A stretch of 64,000 nucleotides of DNA from Asterias amurensis (lineage: Eukaryota > Echinodermata > Asteroidea > Forcipulatida > Asteriidae), in NCBI RefSeq assembly GCF_032118995.1, contig NC_092651.1:7976785-8040784 (forward strand), written 5' to 3'. A model generated the notes under the pieces. That model was not told where the DNA came from. It did no database searches and was given only the letters and a program-made list of their open reading frames with translations. A program made the position numbers and the translations under genes. Of the stretch, positions 47,851 through 61,600 are shown in pieces (the first letter of the stretch is position 1; each line of letters begins with the position of its first letter).

Positions 47851-48470
47851 TTAACGGCACTGGACACTATTGGTAATTACTCAAAATAATGATTAGCTTG
47901 AACCTTATTTGGTAACGAGCAATGAGCAGAGGTCGATAGTAATAAAACATTTTGAGAAACGGCTCCCCTTGAAGTAATGTAGTTTTCGAGAAAGAAGTAG
48001 TTTTCCACGAATTTTATTTCGAGACCTCAGAATTAGATTTTGAGGTCTCGAAATCAAGAATCTGAAAGCACACAACTTTGTGTGACAAGGGTGTTTTTTT
48101 CTTTTTGGTAATTACTTTCTGTGACAAATGCCAATAGTGTCCAGAGTATCCAAATGCACTGGACACTATTGGTATTTGTCAAAGACTAGTATTCTCACTT
48201 GGTGTATCTCAACATAATATGCACAAAATAAAAAAAACTGTGAAAATTTTAACTCAATTGATCGTCGAAGTTGCAAGATAACAATGGAATAAAAAACAAC
48301 CTTGTCACACGAAGTTGTGTGATTTCAGTAGCTTGATTTCGAGACCTCAAATTCTAAATCTGAGGTCTCGAAATCAAATTCAAATATTTTAGTGGAAACT
48401 TACTTCTTTCTCGGAAAACTATGTTATTTCAGAGGGGTCCGTATGTGAACAAGTTTGCACCTTTAAAAGT
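47851..48470. mobile_element. Two inverted copies of the GGACACTATTGGTAATT MITE, unit 2
   Basis: Full counterpart of 1-505: forward copy 47,851-48,146, reverse copy 48,155-48,470. Confidence 0.7.
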
Positions 48471-48472
48471 TA

Positions 48473-48825
48473 TATGTGACCCGCTCCGTGAAAATGAGTC
48501 ACATGTATGCAATTTTAAGAATTGAGTTATGCATGGCTGGAAAGAACACATCAGCAGCAGTAATTCGGTATTTGTCTAAGCTTTGGGGTGTATCGCGTTG
48601 CTGAGTTACTCCCGTTTGAAATTAGCCACTACACCATTTTTTGTGAAAAACGAATTCTAATAAAGTGATATTTTAGCTACCATTTCGTGCAAAAGGATAC
48701 AAAGACAAAGTATGACCACAAAACTTTTTTTTTTTTTTTTTATACAATTTCCACAGTAAACTGTCCATAATTTAATAATGCATTGGGCGACATGTGACTC
48801 ATTTTCACACAGTGGGTCACATATA
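48473..48825. mobile_element. MITE with ATGTGACCCGCTCCGTG ends, unit 2
   Basis: Counterpart of the MITE at 521, shorter in its internal T-run. Confidence 0.75.
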
Positions 48826-49999
48826 CGTCTGTTATGTCGGATGTCCCTTCAAAGCCACCATCGTTTATTTAATGTTGTGATTTAGTTCGGAGAGTGCTCT
48901 GTTATGAAAACAAGCATTTTATTTCCACAAACCTTCATTTTGTCTACCTCGTCTTTATCCACACTGTAGTCCAGTTCGTTAGAAGTAGGCCTACTGGCAG
49001 TAGGTGATGTCAGTTATTCTAGTCGCTGCAGTAATTCACACGACAGCAATTTATCTGGGGTCCCTTGCTTTAATTTTAGCATGGTTGTAATATGTAGCCG
49101 CTATTTGCAAGAGATCTTGGACAGTGGACAAAATTGTTGTCCTTTTCACATGAGGTACATATTGTACAAAAACCATACTACAATTTAGCAAGGGACACTT
49201 GCTAAATTGCTCTCGTGTGAAGGGGCTTCCCATCATATAATGTGTATGGATGGAATTTCTACAGAATCCGATTTTGTTTGCAGGACCTACTATAATACCC
49301 CAAAATAACAAACACTTCTGCCAAAGTTTTGTATATATACACCCTTAAGTTTACTGCTGAAAAGTTTGTTACTGACGGTTTCATGGTCCATGGCTGACTT
49401 TCCAGTAAAACGACGTCATGGTTTTTGTACACTATGGTTATTGTATGTTAAATATGAACTTCTGACTTCCGATGATCCCTTCATTACATTAAACAACCAC
49501 ACGCAGTGTTCTAAACCATGACGTCATTGTCTGGAATGTCACCCGTGTGGATCGTTATTTGTTCTTCAAATTGTTTGGTTTAAAAGATTGCTTATAAACA
49601 AATGACCAGCAATATCAAACAAGCAACTTGACAACCTTGGAGGGTGTATAGGCTCAAGCCCCCCCCCCAAAAAAAAAAAAAAAACAACAACAACACCGGT
49701 ACATTGCAATGCTGTATTGACAATGGTCTCAGTGTATCCATTTTTAAATATCTGCCAAGTTCATTACCAAGTTCTCTGAATCTGTCGTATCAGAAACAAC
49801 GCTAAGCAGTTTAGACAGTTGCAAGTGTAATATGCGTCTTCACATCTGGAAACATTATACACTTATATATAATTATCTTTTGATGACTTTAGACGTATCA
49901 GATTCAACTACCTCCTGTTGTGTTCAAAACCATGACCGATCATTTTTCTTGAAAGTCACCCGTGTGTATCGTTCATTATTCATACAGTCAGGGGAGAGG

Positions 50000-51754
50000 T
50001 TTCAATTCAATTCAATTCAATTCAATTTATTTATTTCATCACAAATTACAAGTAAAAAGTGAAAATTGTTTTCCCTGTGTGCACTAAAAAGATTCAAGTT
50101 AGATACTTATAGAAAGACAAACAAACATTACATTTTAAAAATACAGAAATTAATTACAAAAATTTAGTTAAGCAATAAATAGCCTATTTCAAATTTTAAA
50201 AAGAGAGAAACGTTATCAAAAACTCACCATCACTGATTAAAATGGAAAGCAACAACTAAAGTTACCTTATAAAAAATGAGTTAAAAAGATGAATAGCACT
50301 GGGTAAAAAAATAGTCTGAACCGGTTTGTGCGAGTAGAGAGAGAACGGTACCTTCCTGATGGGAGAATGTGAATGAATGAGTGAAGTGGGTGAGTTTGCC
50401 TGGGTTATAACTTTCAGTTTATTTAAATACTGTTTGTCTAGGATTTCTCTCATGGGTTTTACTTCGAAACCTATTATCTTGCTGGCAACCTTGGTGATAC
50501 GATCAATTTTCTTCTGATTTTTCACAGTTAGATTATAATACCAAACAATACAGCTAAAAGTAATGACTGACTGAATAATACTCTGGTAAAACAGGTGTAA
50601 AATTGAATCACGGACATTGAAAGATCGTAATTTCCTTAGAAAATAAAGCCTCTGATTTGCCTTGGCACACATTTTTTGAGTATTTTTGTTCCAATCCAGT
50701 TAGTTATCTATAATTGTTCCAAGATATTTATATTCACTGACGATTTCTACTTCGTCATTCTTTATACAAACCGTATGAATACCTTGACGGATCTTACGAA
50801 AATCAAAAACAAGTTCTTTGGTTTGGGTTATATTCAAAGTGAGAAAGTTGTCATCACACCACTGGACAAAGCGCTCTATTTCAAGCCTATAATTAGTCTC
50901 ATTGTTTTTGAGGATCAGACCAGTCAAGGAAGTGTCATCGGCGTACTTAACAAGAGAGCAAGATTCACTGTTACTATTAAAGTCACTGGTGTATAAAGTA
51001 AAGAGGACTGGTGATAGTACACAACCCTGTGGCGCTCCAGTATTTGTGAAGATCAAGTCAGAGAAAGAAGTTCTGATCTTTACACGTTGGGGTCTAGCTC
51101 TCATGAAGTCACTGATCCACAGGCACAAGTGTGGATTGACGTGCATGTTCTGTAGCTTCTGAACCAACTTATGCGGTTGTAGTGTATTGAAGGCAGATGA
51201 GAAATAAAAAAAAAGTGTTCTAACGTAAGTTTTAGGTTGATCAAGATGACACTGGATATTGTGTAATAGTGTTGTTACAGCGTCATCCACCCCTCGCTTT
51301 GTACAATATGCAAACTGGCAAGGATCGGCAAAGATCTTGGTATGTGTCAGGAGAAGTTCTTTCACAATGCTCTCAAAACATTTCATTACAATGGCGGTAA
51401 GAGCTACTGGCCGATACTCATTCCAGGCTGAAGGTTTGGCTATTTTTGGAATGGGGACAACATTTGACGATTTCCATAGTTTGGGAACGTGGTGAGCATC
51501 AAGTGATCATTGAAACATTTCTCGAAAAACAGGTGACAGTTCTTTGTAGCACATTTTTAGAGTCTTTCCCGAGATCCCATCCGGGCCCTTTGCTTTGTTG
51601 GCTTTAAATTTCTTTAATGCGTTCTCAACGGTTTGCAAGCTGAGTTGGATTGCGTTTTCTGTGCTTGCATTGGATTCCAAAGTTCTGCAGATGTCAGTAT
51701 TTAAATCGCTAAATTCAGCAACATCAAAGCGACCGAAGAAAACATTCAGCTGAC
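50000..51754 (-). mobile_element. LINE fragment, CR1 group (Rex1/Babar-like), unit 2
   Basis: The same insertion as at 2,070, duplicated with the unit. The longest frame (228 codons, 51386-50700) keeps GAPQGCVLSPVLFTLYTSDF and the YADD catalytic box; a stop then separates it from a 136-codon 3' frame. It is a dead fragment lacking the endonuclease region. Confidence 0.85.
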
Positions 51755-51972
51755 CCCCCATAGTTCACTGTTATCCATCCCATATAAAATAGAGTCCTTT
51801 TTGAGAAATTCAGTAATATTTACAAGTCTCTATTCTCAGATAAACTTGTCTCAAATGCCACTATAGACCTCTATGATGGTCTAGCCATCTTGAATTTTCC
51901 CCATTGATATCAATCTTACCAAACCGAGGCTGGAAGATCCCCGGGCGAGCTTTACAACATGGTGACGTCGTT

Positions 51973-52273
51973 TTTAAAGGAACACGTTGCCTTGGATCGG
52001 TCGAGTTGGTCTTTGAAAAGCGTTCTGTAACCGTTTGTTTTAAAATCGGTATGGTTAGAAAGATGTTGTGAAAGTAGAATACAGAGAATTGTTTTGACTC
52101 CAATAAATGGCCGACCGTGTTATTCGACGAGGTAAAACAAAAACCGTACAATGTTTAGTGATACTTGTGTGGATCACTTTTAAAACATCTTTCTAACCAT
52201 ATGCATTTCATAACAAACGCCTCAAACGCTTTTTGAAGACCAACTCGTCCGATCCAAGGCAGTGTTCCTTTAA
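51973..52273. mobile_element. Palindromic TTTAAAGGAACACGTTGCC MITE, unit 2
   Basis: Counterpart of the copy at 4,044. Confidence 0.75.
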
Positions 52274-52530
52274 GCGAAAAAAAGGAGCAAGTCTCAAAGT
52301 ATTACGAATCGGTCATGTCAATAACAATTAATGAGCAAATACTAAAACCGCCCAGTCTCTTTGATATGAAGGGACTGTGTCAATGACTGATATGTGAGAG
52401 TCTTAAATGGCATAAGTGAATAACAAGTGTGCAGGGGGAAATCTGTCCGCCGGGGATTTCGCCCCCAGCCCCCATGTGGGAACATGGGCTGGAGGAGGAG
52501 GGTTCAAAAGAGGGCGCTAACAGAGCGCTA

Positions 52531-52786
52531 ACAATGGAATAAAAAACACCCCTGGCACACAAACTTGTGTGCTTTCAGATGCTTGATTTCGGGACCTCGA
52601 AATCTAAATTTGGGGTCTCGAAATCAAATTCGTGGAAAATTCCTTCTATTCGAAAACTATGTTCCTTCAGAGGGAGCAGTTTTTCACAATGTTGTTTACC
52701 ATCAACAGCTCTCCATTGCATGTTACCAAGTAAGTTTTTATGCTAACAATTTGTTTAAGTGATACCAATAGCGTCCAGTGCCCTTG
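52531..52786 (-). mobile_element. GGACACTATTGGTAATT-family MITE, partial, unit 2
   Basis: Counterpart of the copy at 4,600. Confidence 0.65.
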
Positions 52787-53150
52787 AACATGATGGGCCT
52801 GTGGTATGTTCTTGTGGGGTATGGTGGGGTGGGGCGGGGCGGTCATCTACTTGAAACAATACAACAACACGACAACATTTTCAATTTAAAGGATACAATT
52901 CATGCAGTACTTGTTTTAATAGCAACAACACATAATAACAGCACAGCACATAATACGATCATTATATAGGCCGAAAGTCAGCACAATGGATTGCCATACA
53001 AAGTCGTGACTACAACAAATTACATTGTACAATTACCGAGATAGATGATACTCTCATGGGGTGTTTTGAATTTGACTCAAATTTGATCAAATTGTCTGGA
53101 TCTGGGCCAATTTGACCCAGATGTTTTTAGAGTGTAGTGATGTGTGATAC

Positions 53151-53520
53151 TTAAAGGATTCGGGTACTTTTTGTAACACAAAACAGAATGTCCACAGATT
53201 TACATTAAACTTCCACCATTTGAAGATAATGACAGTAGAAAGCGTACCTTGAAATATTACTTGCTGAGGTGGTGTAGTTTGGGGGAAATTAGTAAAACAA
53301 TGTCACGAAAACGTTTATTTCATGCTAAAATAATTTTCGTCTCATGATCACTGAGACGAAAATTATGTTCATGACCCTGTTTTACTCACTTTTAAAAACT
53401 ACAGCCCCTCAGCACGTAGTATTTTCAGGGAAGCTTTCTACTATCATTATTTTCAAACCGTGTGAGTTCAAATCTGTGACATTGGTTTTTTTGTCCTACA
53501 AAAGTTACTGGACCCTTTAA
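53151..53520. mobile_element. Palindromic TTAAAGGATTCGGGTAC MITE, unit 2
   Basis: Counterpart of the copy at 5,223. Confidence 0.75.
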
Positions 53521-54727
53521 TCCAGGATCACTCACATTAACTATAAATGTTATATAAACTCCATTGAATGTTCAGGTCATCGGTTTATTTTATTATCTTT
53601 CAGCAATTAGCAAAGCTCACTAGAACTACAATATTTTGATGTTAACGTCCTCTGCACAGCACTATAGAAAATTCAACATCTGAAACTGCTACTCATCATA
53701 GACTTTGTTTGCCTGCTGGTCATAATAAACCTGAGTTTCCTAAATGGAAATTAGAGCTGCAAATTGTTTGTCAATTTTTCGAGTTTTTGCATGATAATAA
53801 CGCTCAAAACTTTGAGGCATTCATAGACCTTTCTAATGCAACGTCACAGCTCGAGTTTTTGCAATCAATACAAAGCCATCAATGCAAAACAAATCCAGTT
53901 TGTTTACAAAGTAATAACAACATGTTGGAAACAAAACAAAACAACCAGTTATGGAATGTATTTTTATTTACTTGGAAGCTTACAGAAAATGTTGGATTTG
54001 GTTTAATGGTATGCAGTCGTCCTTCCCAACCAGCTCGGTTTGTTTATGGAAAGTTGAACTCCACCTGCAGTTGAACTGTTTCTGTTTCCAAGTTGGAGAT
54101 CAGTGGTGATGCTGTGTAAAGAGAAAAGAAATACAACATTCTGCTTTTTAACAAATTGAATAAATAACCATTGGTTCCAGTTATAAGGGCCCTTGGCTAC
54201 TATTAAACACCATGGTGATCGATTCTTTGAACAGTGTTAAATGCAATGGAAATGGAAGGGGGTACATTAGCAATGGGAGACCTTGGAACGCTACGTGGCA
54301 GCAGACTTACACGGTAAATTTTCATTGTTGTAGTTCTGAGCATGCGCACGTTAAAGGAAACAACGGATTTACATGGTAAGTCTGCTGCCACCTAGCGTCC
54401 TAAAATGGTTTAAAAAGTACACGACGTGCTTCCCCAGAGAGTTTTATCCTTGCGGATAAAGACAGGTACCTGCTACCATGCTGCTAGGTCCAGTGTTTTC
54501 ATTGGATAATATGACCATTAGATAAATGCAGTGAACAAAAGCTACCGCACCTTGGTTGGTTTTGATTGGGTCTGAGCTTACCTCGGACGACCAATCGAAA
54601 CACAGAAATGGAAAGGTTACTTTCGGTCGTCTGCATCTGTGTCCACGTATGTGTATTGTACACAGTATATGCATGTGCATGTACTTGCAATATTGTAAAG
54701 TTTGTGCAGAATTTGACCAAAGATATT

Positions 54728-54862
54728 TGGGTGCGTTCGTTTAGCTTCCCCGTGGCGTTTTCTTTTTCCAGGACGAACGTGTGCAGATAATTACCCACGT
54801 TTGTCCTGGAAAAAACCCGCCACACATGGGGGTCGACCTAGGGAAGCTAAACGAACGCACCC
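54728..54862. mobile_element. Foldback MITE, GGGTGCGTTCGTTTAGC ends, unit 2
   Basis: Same element as at 6,804, with a short deletion in its left arm. Confidence 0.8.
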
Positions 54863-55197
54863 TTTATGTGAAATGAATTTAGGTCAAAGGTGAATGTACA
54901 GACGCACGCCGGCTGGAGGCCGGCCGGTCTCTGGCGTTATTCACGAGCCTCGAAGTGTGACGTCAGATGTTCAGGCTACAGAGAGGTTTCTTTTGTGAGT
55001 CCTTTAGTAGGAGGGGTGATGGGTTCAGACTTTTACTTTCGTAAGGTCTTTAGATTGCAAGACTATATTGGACAAGTTTTTTTTCCATTATAAGGGCCTT
55101 TATGAATTGGTCATCTCTTCCCTAGATAGCTATTTTCTGATTATGCTCAGTTTATAAAAAAGAATGAAAACTAACCTTAGCAGTGGTGATGTCCAAG

Positions 55198-55637
55198 CTA
55201 ACCTCGGCAGTTTGTATTTTCAACACAGCTTGTCAAGAGTTCCCCGTACAGCGGAGAGATGAAGACCAGGGAATAATATACGTTCCGTTCCTTTTTGGGG
55301 TTGATGAACTGGGCACAGATGAATTTAGCATCTTGACAGGTATGGCCGGTCAAGTCAAAACCATAGCTGACGTCGTTGAAGACGACTTTACCCTCCATTT
55401 CCGAAGAAGGCCGTTCTCTTTCATGCAAAGCTTTCTGCATGACGGTGCCAGACAGCTCGTTCTGCCCGTTTTCACTGCTAGACATCCACACCCTCACTGT
55501 CCACACCCCTCGATCGTGTTTATTCCATGGAATTGCCTCCGAATACTTCACTTTCAGCTGCAGAGCAATCTCATTTGCTTTGCCTTGTTTTATGGAAGCT
55601 TGTGGCACCTCTGGATTAATCTCATTCACACTAACAT
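55198..55637 (-). CDS. Gene C exon 4: C-terminal domain and stop
   Basis: The 440-bp terminal exon matches gene A exon 4 with a few substitutions (for example Tyr to Asn after AIPW, and Pro to His before ERERPSS). It has the same four cysteines and the same TAG stop. Confidence 0.8.
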
Positions 55638-58600
55638 CTGTATGGTATTAGGAATGTAAATTATGTTTTAGTTCCTCTTCTCAACACTCTTAAAAACACA
55701 CGGGTCAGATTACTGATCCACTTCTGGGTCTGGTTAACCAAGAAACTGGTTTAAATAAAGACTACAGGATTATGCATCATTTTGACCCACTTTTAATGGC
55801 TTTTTATATAAAATAAAAAACTCGGGTCAGAAGAGATTATTTTGAGGTCAGACTGACAGGTAGACTGGTAAAAAAGAAGAGAGTCTGACTAATATTCTGC
55901 GTAATTTTGATTCACTTGTTGGGACCCGGTTAGGGTTAATTGATCCGGCAGCTGCCTCAATGCATTTGTTGCCTTTTTTAAACGTTCCGTTTTTGGGCGG
56001 AAATTTTTCTTTTTGTTAAAAAGAAATAAAAAAAATCCGGGGCATCCGTCCTCCCCCACCCCGCCCCAAGGTTACAAAAACGACAACGATCACGACGCAA
56101 AGAGAATACATTCTATTGGTTGAATGAGCGTGGGCGTAGTCTGCGTGGAGTAATTCAACCAATAGAATGCGTTCTCTGTCTGGTGTGTTCGTTATCGTTT
56201 TCGTTATCACTGCAGTGTAGCGTTCCAAAGCATTCAATTGTAAGCACGGCCATTCTTTGTATAGTAAAGAATGTCATTAGATAAAGCGCCTTTTTAAGGA
56301 ACATTACAGAATTGGTTTTGCTAACAAAACTTTGAGATCGATCGGCCATCTGGGTCACGAGAAAATAGTGAAAACCGATTACACACTTTGCATGACATTG
56401 GTAAAAAAAAATGAATAAAACGTTCACTGAGCGATAAACTTCAAACGCAAGGTTCAACTATTTATTTCTCATCGAATTATTATGACATTTCAGGCAGAAA
56501 TATCTCAACGGATGTTTTCAACTATCATCATCATTAGTAGACCGTGTAAGTTTGATGTTAATCTGCTTAAATGTTAGAGATGACTTACTGTAGCCGCAAA
56601 TCTTGCAGCATTCCCCTTCAATTCTGATTCTTTGTCTGCAACCAAGTGGTGGACATGTAAGATACTGACAACTCAAAGTGGAATTATCACAGTCGCAGTA
56701 CGAACAGTCATTCAGTGCCACCTTTCGCTCACCATGACGTATAATTTGGTCATCGTACATACAGGAAAGCTCACGTGGGACCACATCTACAAAGGAAAGG
56801 TTAAACGAAAAACTCAATTCAACAAAGCTTTGTACTACTATGAGGTTGTTTTTGAGGTGTCAACAGTTTGTTTATAAAAATACACTCTGAAAACTAAGAC
56901 ATACATGGTAATTCATCATTGGACATCCCCATCGGTTTGTACAGCGAATGTCAACTTTGCTGTTTCGACATTGGGCATCCCCATCGGTTTGTACAGCGAA
57001 TGTCAACTTTGCTGTTTCGATGTTGGACATCTCCATCGGTTTGTACAGCGAATGTCAACTTTGCTATTTCGATGTTGGTCAACTTTGCTATTTCGATGTT
57101 GGTCAACTTTGCTATTTCGATGTTGGACATTCAATATAAGTTTGTACAGCAAATGTCAACTTTGCTATTTCGATATTGGACATTCAATATGATTTTGTGC
57201 AGCAAATGTCAACTTTTTCGATGTTGGACATTCAATATAAGTTTGTACAGCAAATGTCAACTTTGCTATTTCGATATTGGACATTCAATATGAGTTTGTA
57301 CAGCAAATGTCAACTTTTCTATTTCGATATTGGACATCCACATCGGTTTGTACAGCGAATGTCAACTTTGCTATTTCGATATTGGACATTCAATATGATT
57401 TTGTGCAGCAAATGTCAACTTTTTCGATGTTGGACATTCAATATGAGTTTGTACAGCAAATGTCAACTTTCCTATTTCGATATTGGACATTCAATATGAT
57501 TTTGTGCAGCAAATGTCAACTTTGCTATTTCGATGTTGGACATTCAATATGAGTTTGTACAGCAAATGTCAACTTTGCTATTTCGATATTGGACATTCAA
57601 TATGATTTTGTGCAGCAAATGTCAACTTTGCTATTTCGATATTGGACATTCAATATGAGTTTGTACAGCAAATGTCAACTTTGCTATTTCGATATTGGAC
57701 ATTCAATACGAGTTTGTTCAGCAAATATCAACTTTGCTATTTCGATATTGGACATTCAATATGAGTTTGTACAGCAAATGTCAACTTTGCTATTTCGATA
57801 TTGGACATCCCCATCGGTTTGTACAGCGAATGTCAACTTTGCTATTTCGATGTTGGTCAACTTTGCTATTTCGATGTTGGACATTCAATATAAGTTTGTA
57901 CAGCAAATGTCAACTTTCGATATTGGACATTCAATATGTATTTGTGCAGCAAATGTCAACTTTGCTATTTCGATGTTGTACATTCAATATAAGTTTGTAC
58001 AGCAAATGTCAACTTTGCTATTTCGATGTTGGACATTCAATATGATTTTGTGCAGCAAATGTCAACTTTGCTATTTCGATATTGGACATTCAATATGAGT
58101 TTGTACAGCAAATGTCAACTTTGCTATTTCGATATTGGACAATCAATATGATTTTCTGCAGCAAATGTCAACTTTGCTATTTCGTTATTGGACATTTAAT
58201 GTGATTTTCTGCAGCAAATGTCAACTTTGCTATTTCGTTATTGGACATTCAATATGAGTTTGTACAGCAAATGTCAACTTTGCTATTTCGATATTGGACA
58301 TTCAATATGATTTTCTGCAGCAAATGTAAACTTTGCTATTTCGTTATTGGACATTCAATATGAGTTTGTACAGCAAATGTCAACTTTGCTATTTCGATAT
58401 TGGACATTCAATATGGTTTTCAGCAGCAAATGTCAACTTTGCTATTTCGTTATTGGATATTCAATATGAGTTTGTACAGCAAATGTCAACTTTGCTATTT
58501 CGTTATTGGACATTCAATATGAGTTTGTACAGCAAATGTCAACTTTGCTATTTCGTTATTAGACATTCGATATGAGTCTGACAGCAAATGGCAACTTTCC

Positions 58601-61600
58601 TATTTCGACATTGGACATCCAATGTGAGTTTGTACAGTGCTTTCAATACCATCCAGCCACATCTGCTTATTACAACATTAATTACAACATTAATTATAAC
58701 TTAAATGTCAATCCTACAATATCCCATGGATCTATATCTTTCTGTTAAATCGATGCCAGCAGGTCAAAATTAACTCCACCATTTCATCCATTCAGTACAC
58801 CAATACGGGAGGCGTACTTTTTTCCTAGGACATACGTTGGCAATTAACATAAAATGGGTGTGTTTTTGCCCGAAAAACACTCTCGCGCATGCACGAGCTT
58901 TAGTGGTGACCGCAAGGGACCTTGGGCCACTGGTGGTGGTATGTGGAATGAAAATAGTTGTGGTAAATAAAGGGGAACCACACAACCTGCTTTTCTTCTA
59001 CTACTACGCTTCACACAATGGTGTACAGGTTGTGATGAACCAGTCTACCTCCTCCTCCATTGTCTCACCATGGAGATATATGGTCTATTTTTAAACTGGG
59101 CACATTTGGTAATTATTGTTGAAGACCAGTATTTTCACTTGATTTGGTAATTATTGTTGAGGACAGTTTTTTCACTTGATGTATCCCAACTTGCATAAGA
59201 TAACAAACCTTTGAAAAAAACACACTATTGTGGTTGCATAATTGTGTGTGCTCCAGATGCATATGTGCTGTTTGTAATGCAGTGTACTATTAAATTTCAT
59301 TAAAAAAAAAAAATTAGCGACCACAACCGTTCATTATGACCGTCTGTCTATTTTCATAATTACCCTCCCTCCCCCTCCCAACCATATCCAAACGTATTTT
59401 ATCGGGCAATCAAGACTTGGCAGTGAAAGCAAGCGCGACGCATTTTATGGACAAAAGGTAGAGTTGTACAAATACGCAGTTTTACATGGTACATGGTACT
59501 AAATATGATGTACATTGTACATGTAACATGAACACGTGTATGCGTGTATGTGTACATGTTTAATAATATGCATGAGTGTATTTCCACAACTATTATTACG
59601 TCGAAGTACGCATGTGCATGGGAAAATGTATAGTACGCTCATTTATGTAAATTGCCCACGTTCGTCCTAGGAAAAAAAAATACGCATACGGGAGCCCCCC
59701 AGGGGTGTGTCATGTCACCTCTTTTGTACTAAATACCATATGATTTCATAAAATATGCAGATGATACAACCGCTGTGGGCTTTATGGATAGCAAACGTGA
59801 CTTTAAAGGAACACGTTACCTTGGATCGTTCGAGTTGGTCTTTGAAAAGCGTTTGTAACCGTTTGTTGTGAAATGCAAATGGTTCGGATTTAAAGGAACA
59901 CGTTGCCTTGGATCGGTCGAGTTGGTCTTTGAAAAGCATTTGTAACCGTTTGTTATAAAATATATATGGTTAGAAAGATGTTTAAAAAGTATAGAATACA
60001 ATGATCCACACACATTTGCCTCGAAATTGCGTGGTTTTCCTTTTACTTTGCGAACTAACACAGTCGGCCATTTATGGGAGTCAACATTTTGACTCCCATA
60101 AATGGCCGACCGTGTTTGTCGACGAGATAAAAGGAAAACCACGCAATTTAGAGTGATACTTGTGTGGATCATTATATTCTACTTTTAAAATATCTCTCTA
60201 ATCATATGCATTCTATAACAATTGGTTACATACGCTTTTCAAAGACCAACTCGACCGATCCAAGGCAACGTGTTCCTTTAAAGTAGAATATGATCCACAC
60301 AAACATGCCTCGAAATTGCACGGTTTTCCTTTCATGTCGCGAAGAAACAAGGTCGGTTATTTTATGGAGTCAAAATTTTGGCTTCACGAAATGACAAACG
60401 GTTTCACACGCTTTTGTTTAAAGACCAAATCGACCGATCCAAGGCAACGTGTTCCTAAAACAAGCTACAACAACGCTTATTTTACTCTCTAAATTTTGAT
60501 CGTGCTATTTTACAATATTGTACTACAAATCTGTACACCAAAGTTCTGTTTAACTTGTATTAATGGGAACATGAGGGCTCAAGATAATGTTTAATTGGGT
60601 AGAGTATTCAAACATGCCAACAAAGTTATCGGAATTCAGCAGGCTGTACCGGGTGATTTATATAAATCTCTCCTTTTAAATAAAATCACATTTATTAGTT
60701 ACGACAGCTCTCACCCACTTCACTTGAAATTCCAGAAAAAGCCTTAGAAGCAATCGTTTTCTTCAAAGAGCCAAACCCGATAGCGTTCATTTGTTCCGGC
60801 TACCATTTCCCGGGAAATGGCTCCGTAGTGGGAAAAGGGCTTTCGAAACTAGGCTATTAACATTGACTTACTTTTAGGACACGTCTTGCAGCATTCACCA
60901 TCAAGTTTCGTTCTACTGCTGGGACCGCAGGGTAGTTCTTGTGGACATGACTCTATCTGGCAACTCAAAGTGGAATTATCGCAGGTGCAGACTTTGCAGT
61001 CATTTAGCCTCATAAATGCACCATGGAGGTACATTCGGTAAGAGCGGTCACCAGGTCCAATACATGGAAGATCATTAGAGACACCTACAGAAATGTTAAG
61101 AAGAGATACATACAAAGACTATTCATTTGCTTTGAGGTGGTTTTTATTAGTAAAGTTGCTGGTACAACCATGTAATAGTTATCTTTTGAAGGAGTGTTGG
61201 CTCTGAATAGAGCCGATTTTGGTCTCGACGTTTCGAACAGTATACTCTGCTCGTCTTCGGAAGAAAAATTCTCTTTTCTTCTGAAGACGAGCCCAGTATG
61301 CTTTATTCTTAAAAAATGAAGTTGTCTACAAGGCAAAGTGTTTCTTTAAAGGCAGTGGACACTGTTGGTAATTCCGAAAAATAGTTATTAGCATAAAACC
61401 CTACTTGGTAACGAGTAATGGGGAGAGGTTGGTAGTATAAAACATTGCGAGAAACGGCTCCCTCTAAACTGGAGTAGTTTTCGAGAAAGAAGTAATTTTC
61501 AAGAATTTGTTTTCGAGACCTCAGATTTGGAGTTTGAGGTCTCGAAATCAAGCATCGGAAAGCACACAACTTCGTGTGACAAGGGTGTTTTTTTCCTTTC

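Noticed and set aside
53709-54074. 121-codon frame in unit 2
   Set aside because: The unit 1 copy has a stop after 85 codons, there are no motifs, and no splice or promoter context supports it.
56909-58637. CRISPR-like look of regular repeats
   Set aside because: Units are contiguous with no unique spacers, and the host is an animal. It is a minisatellite.
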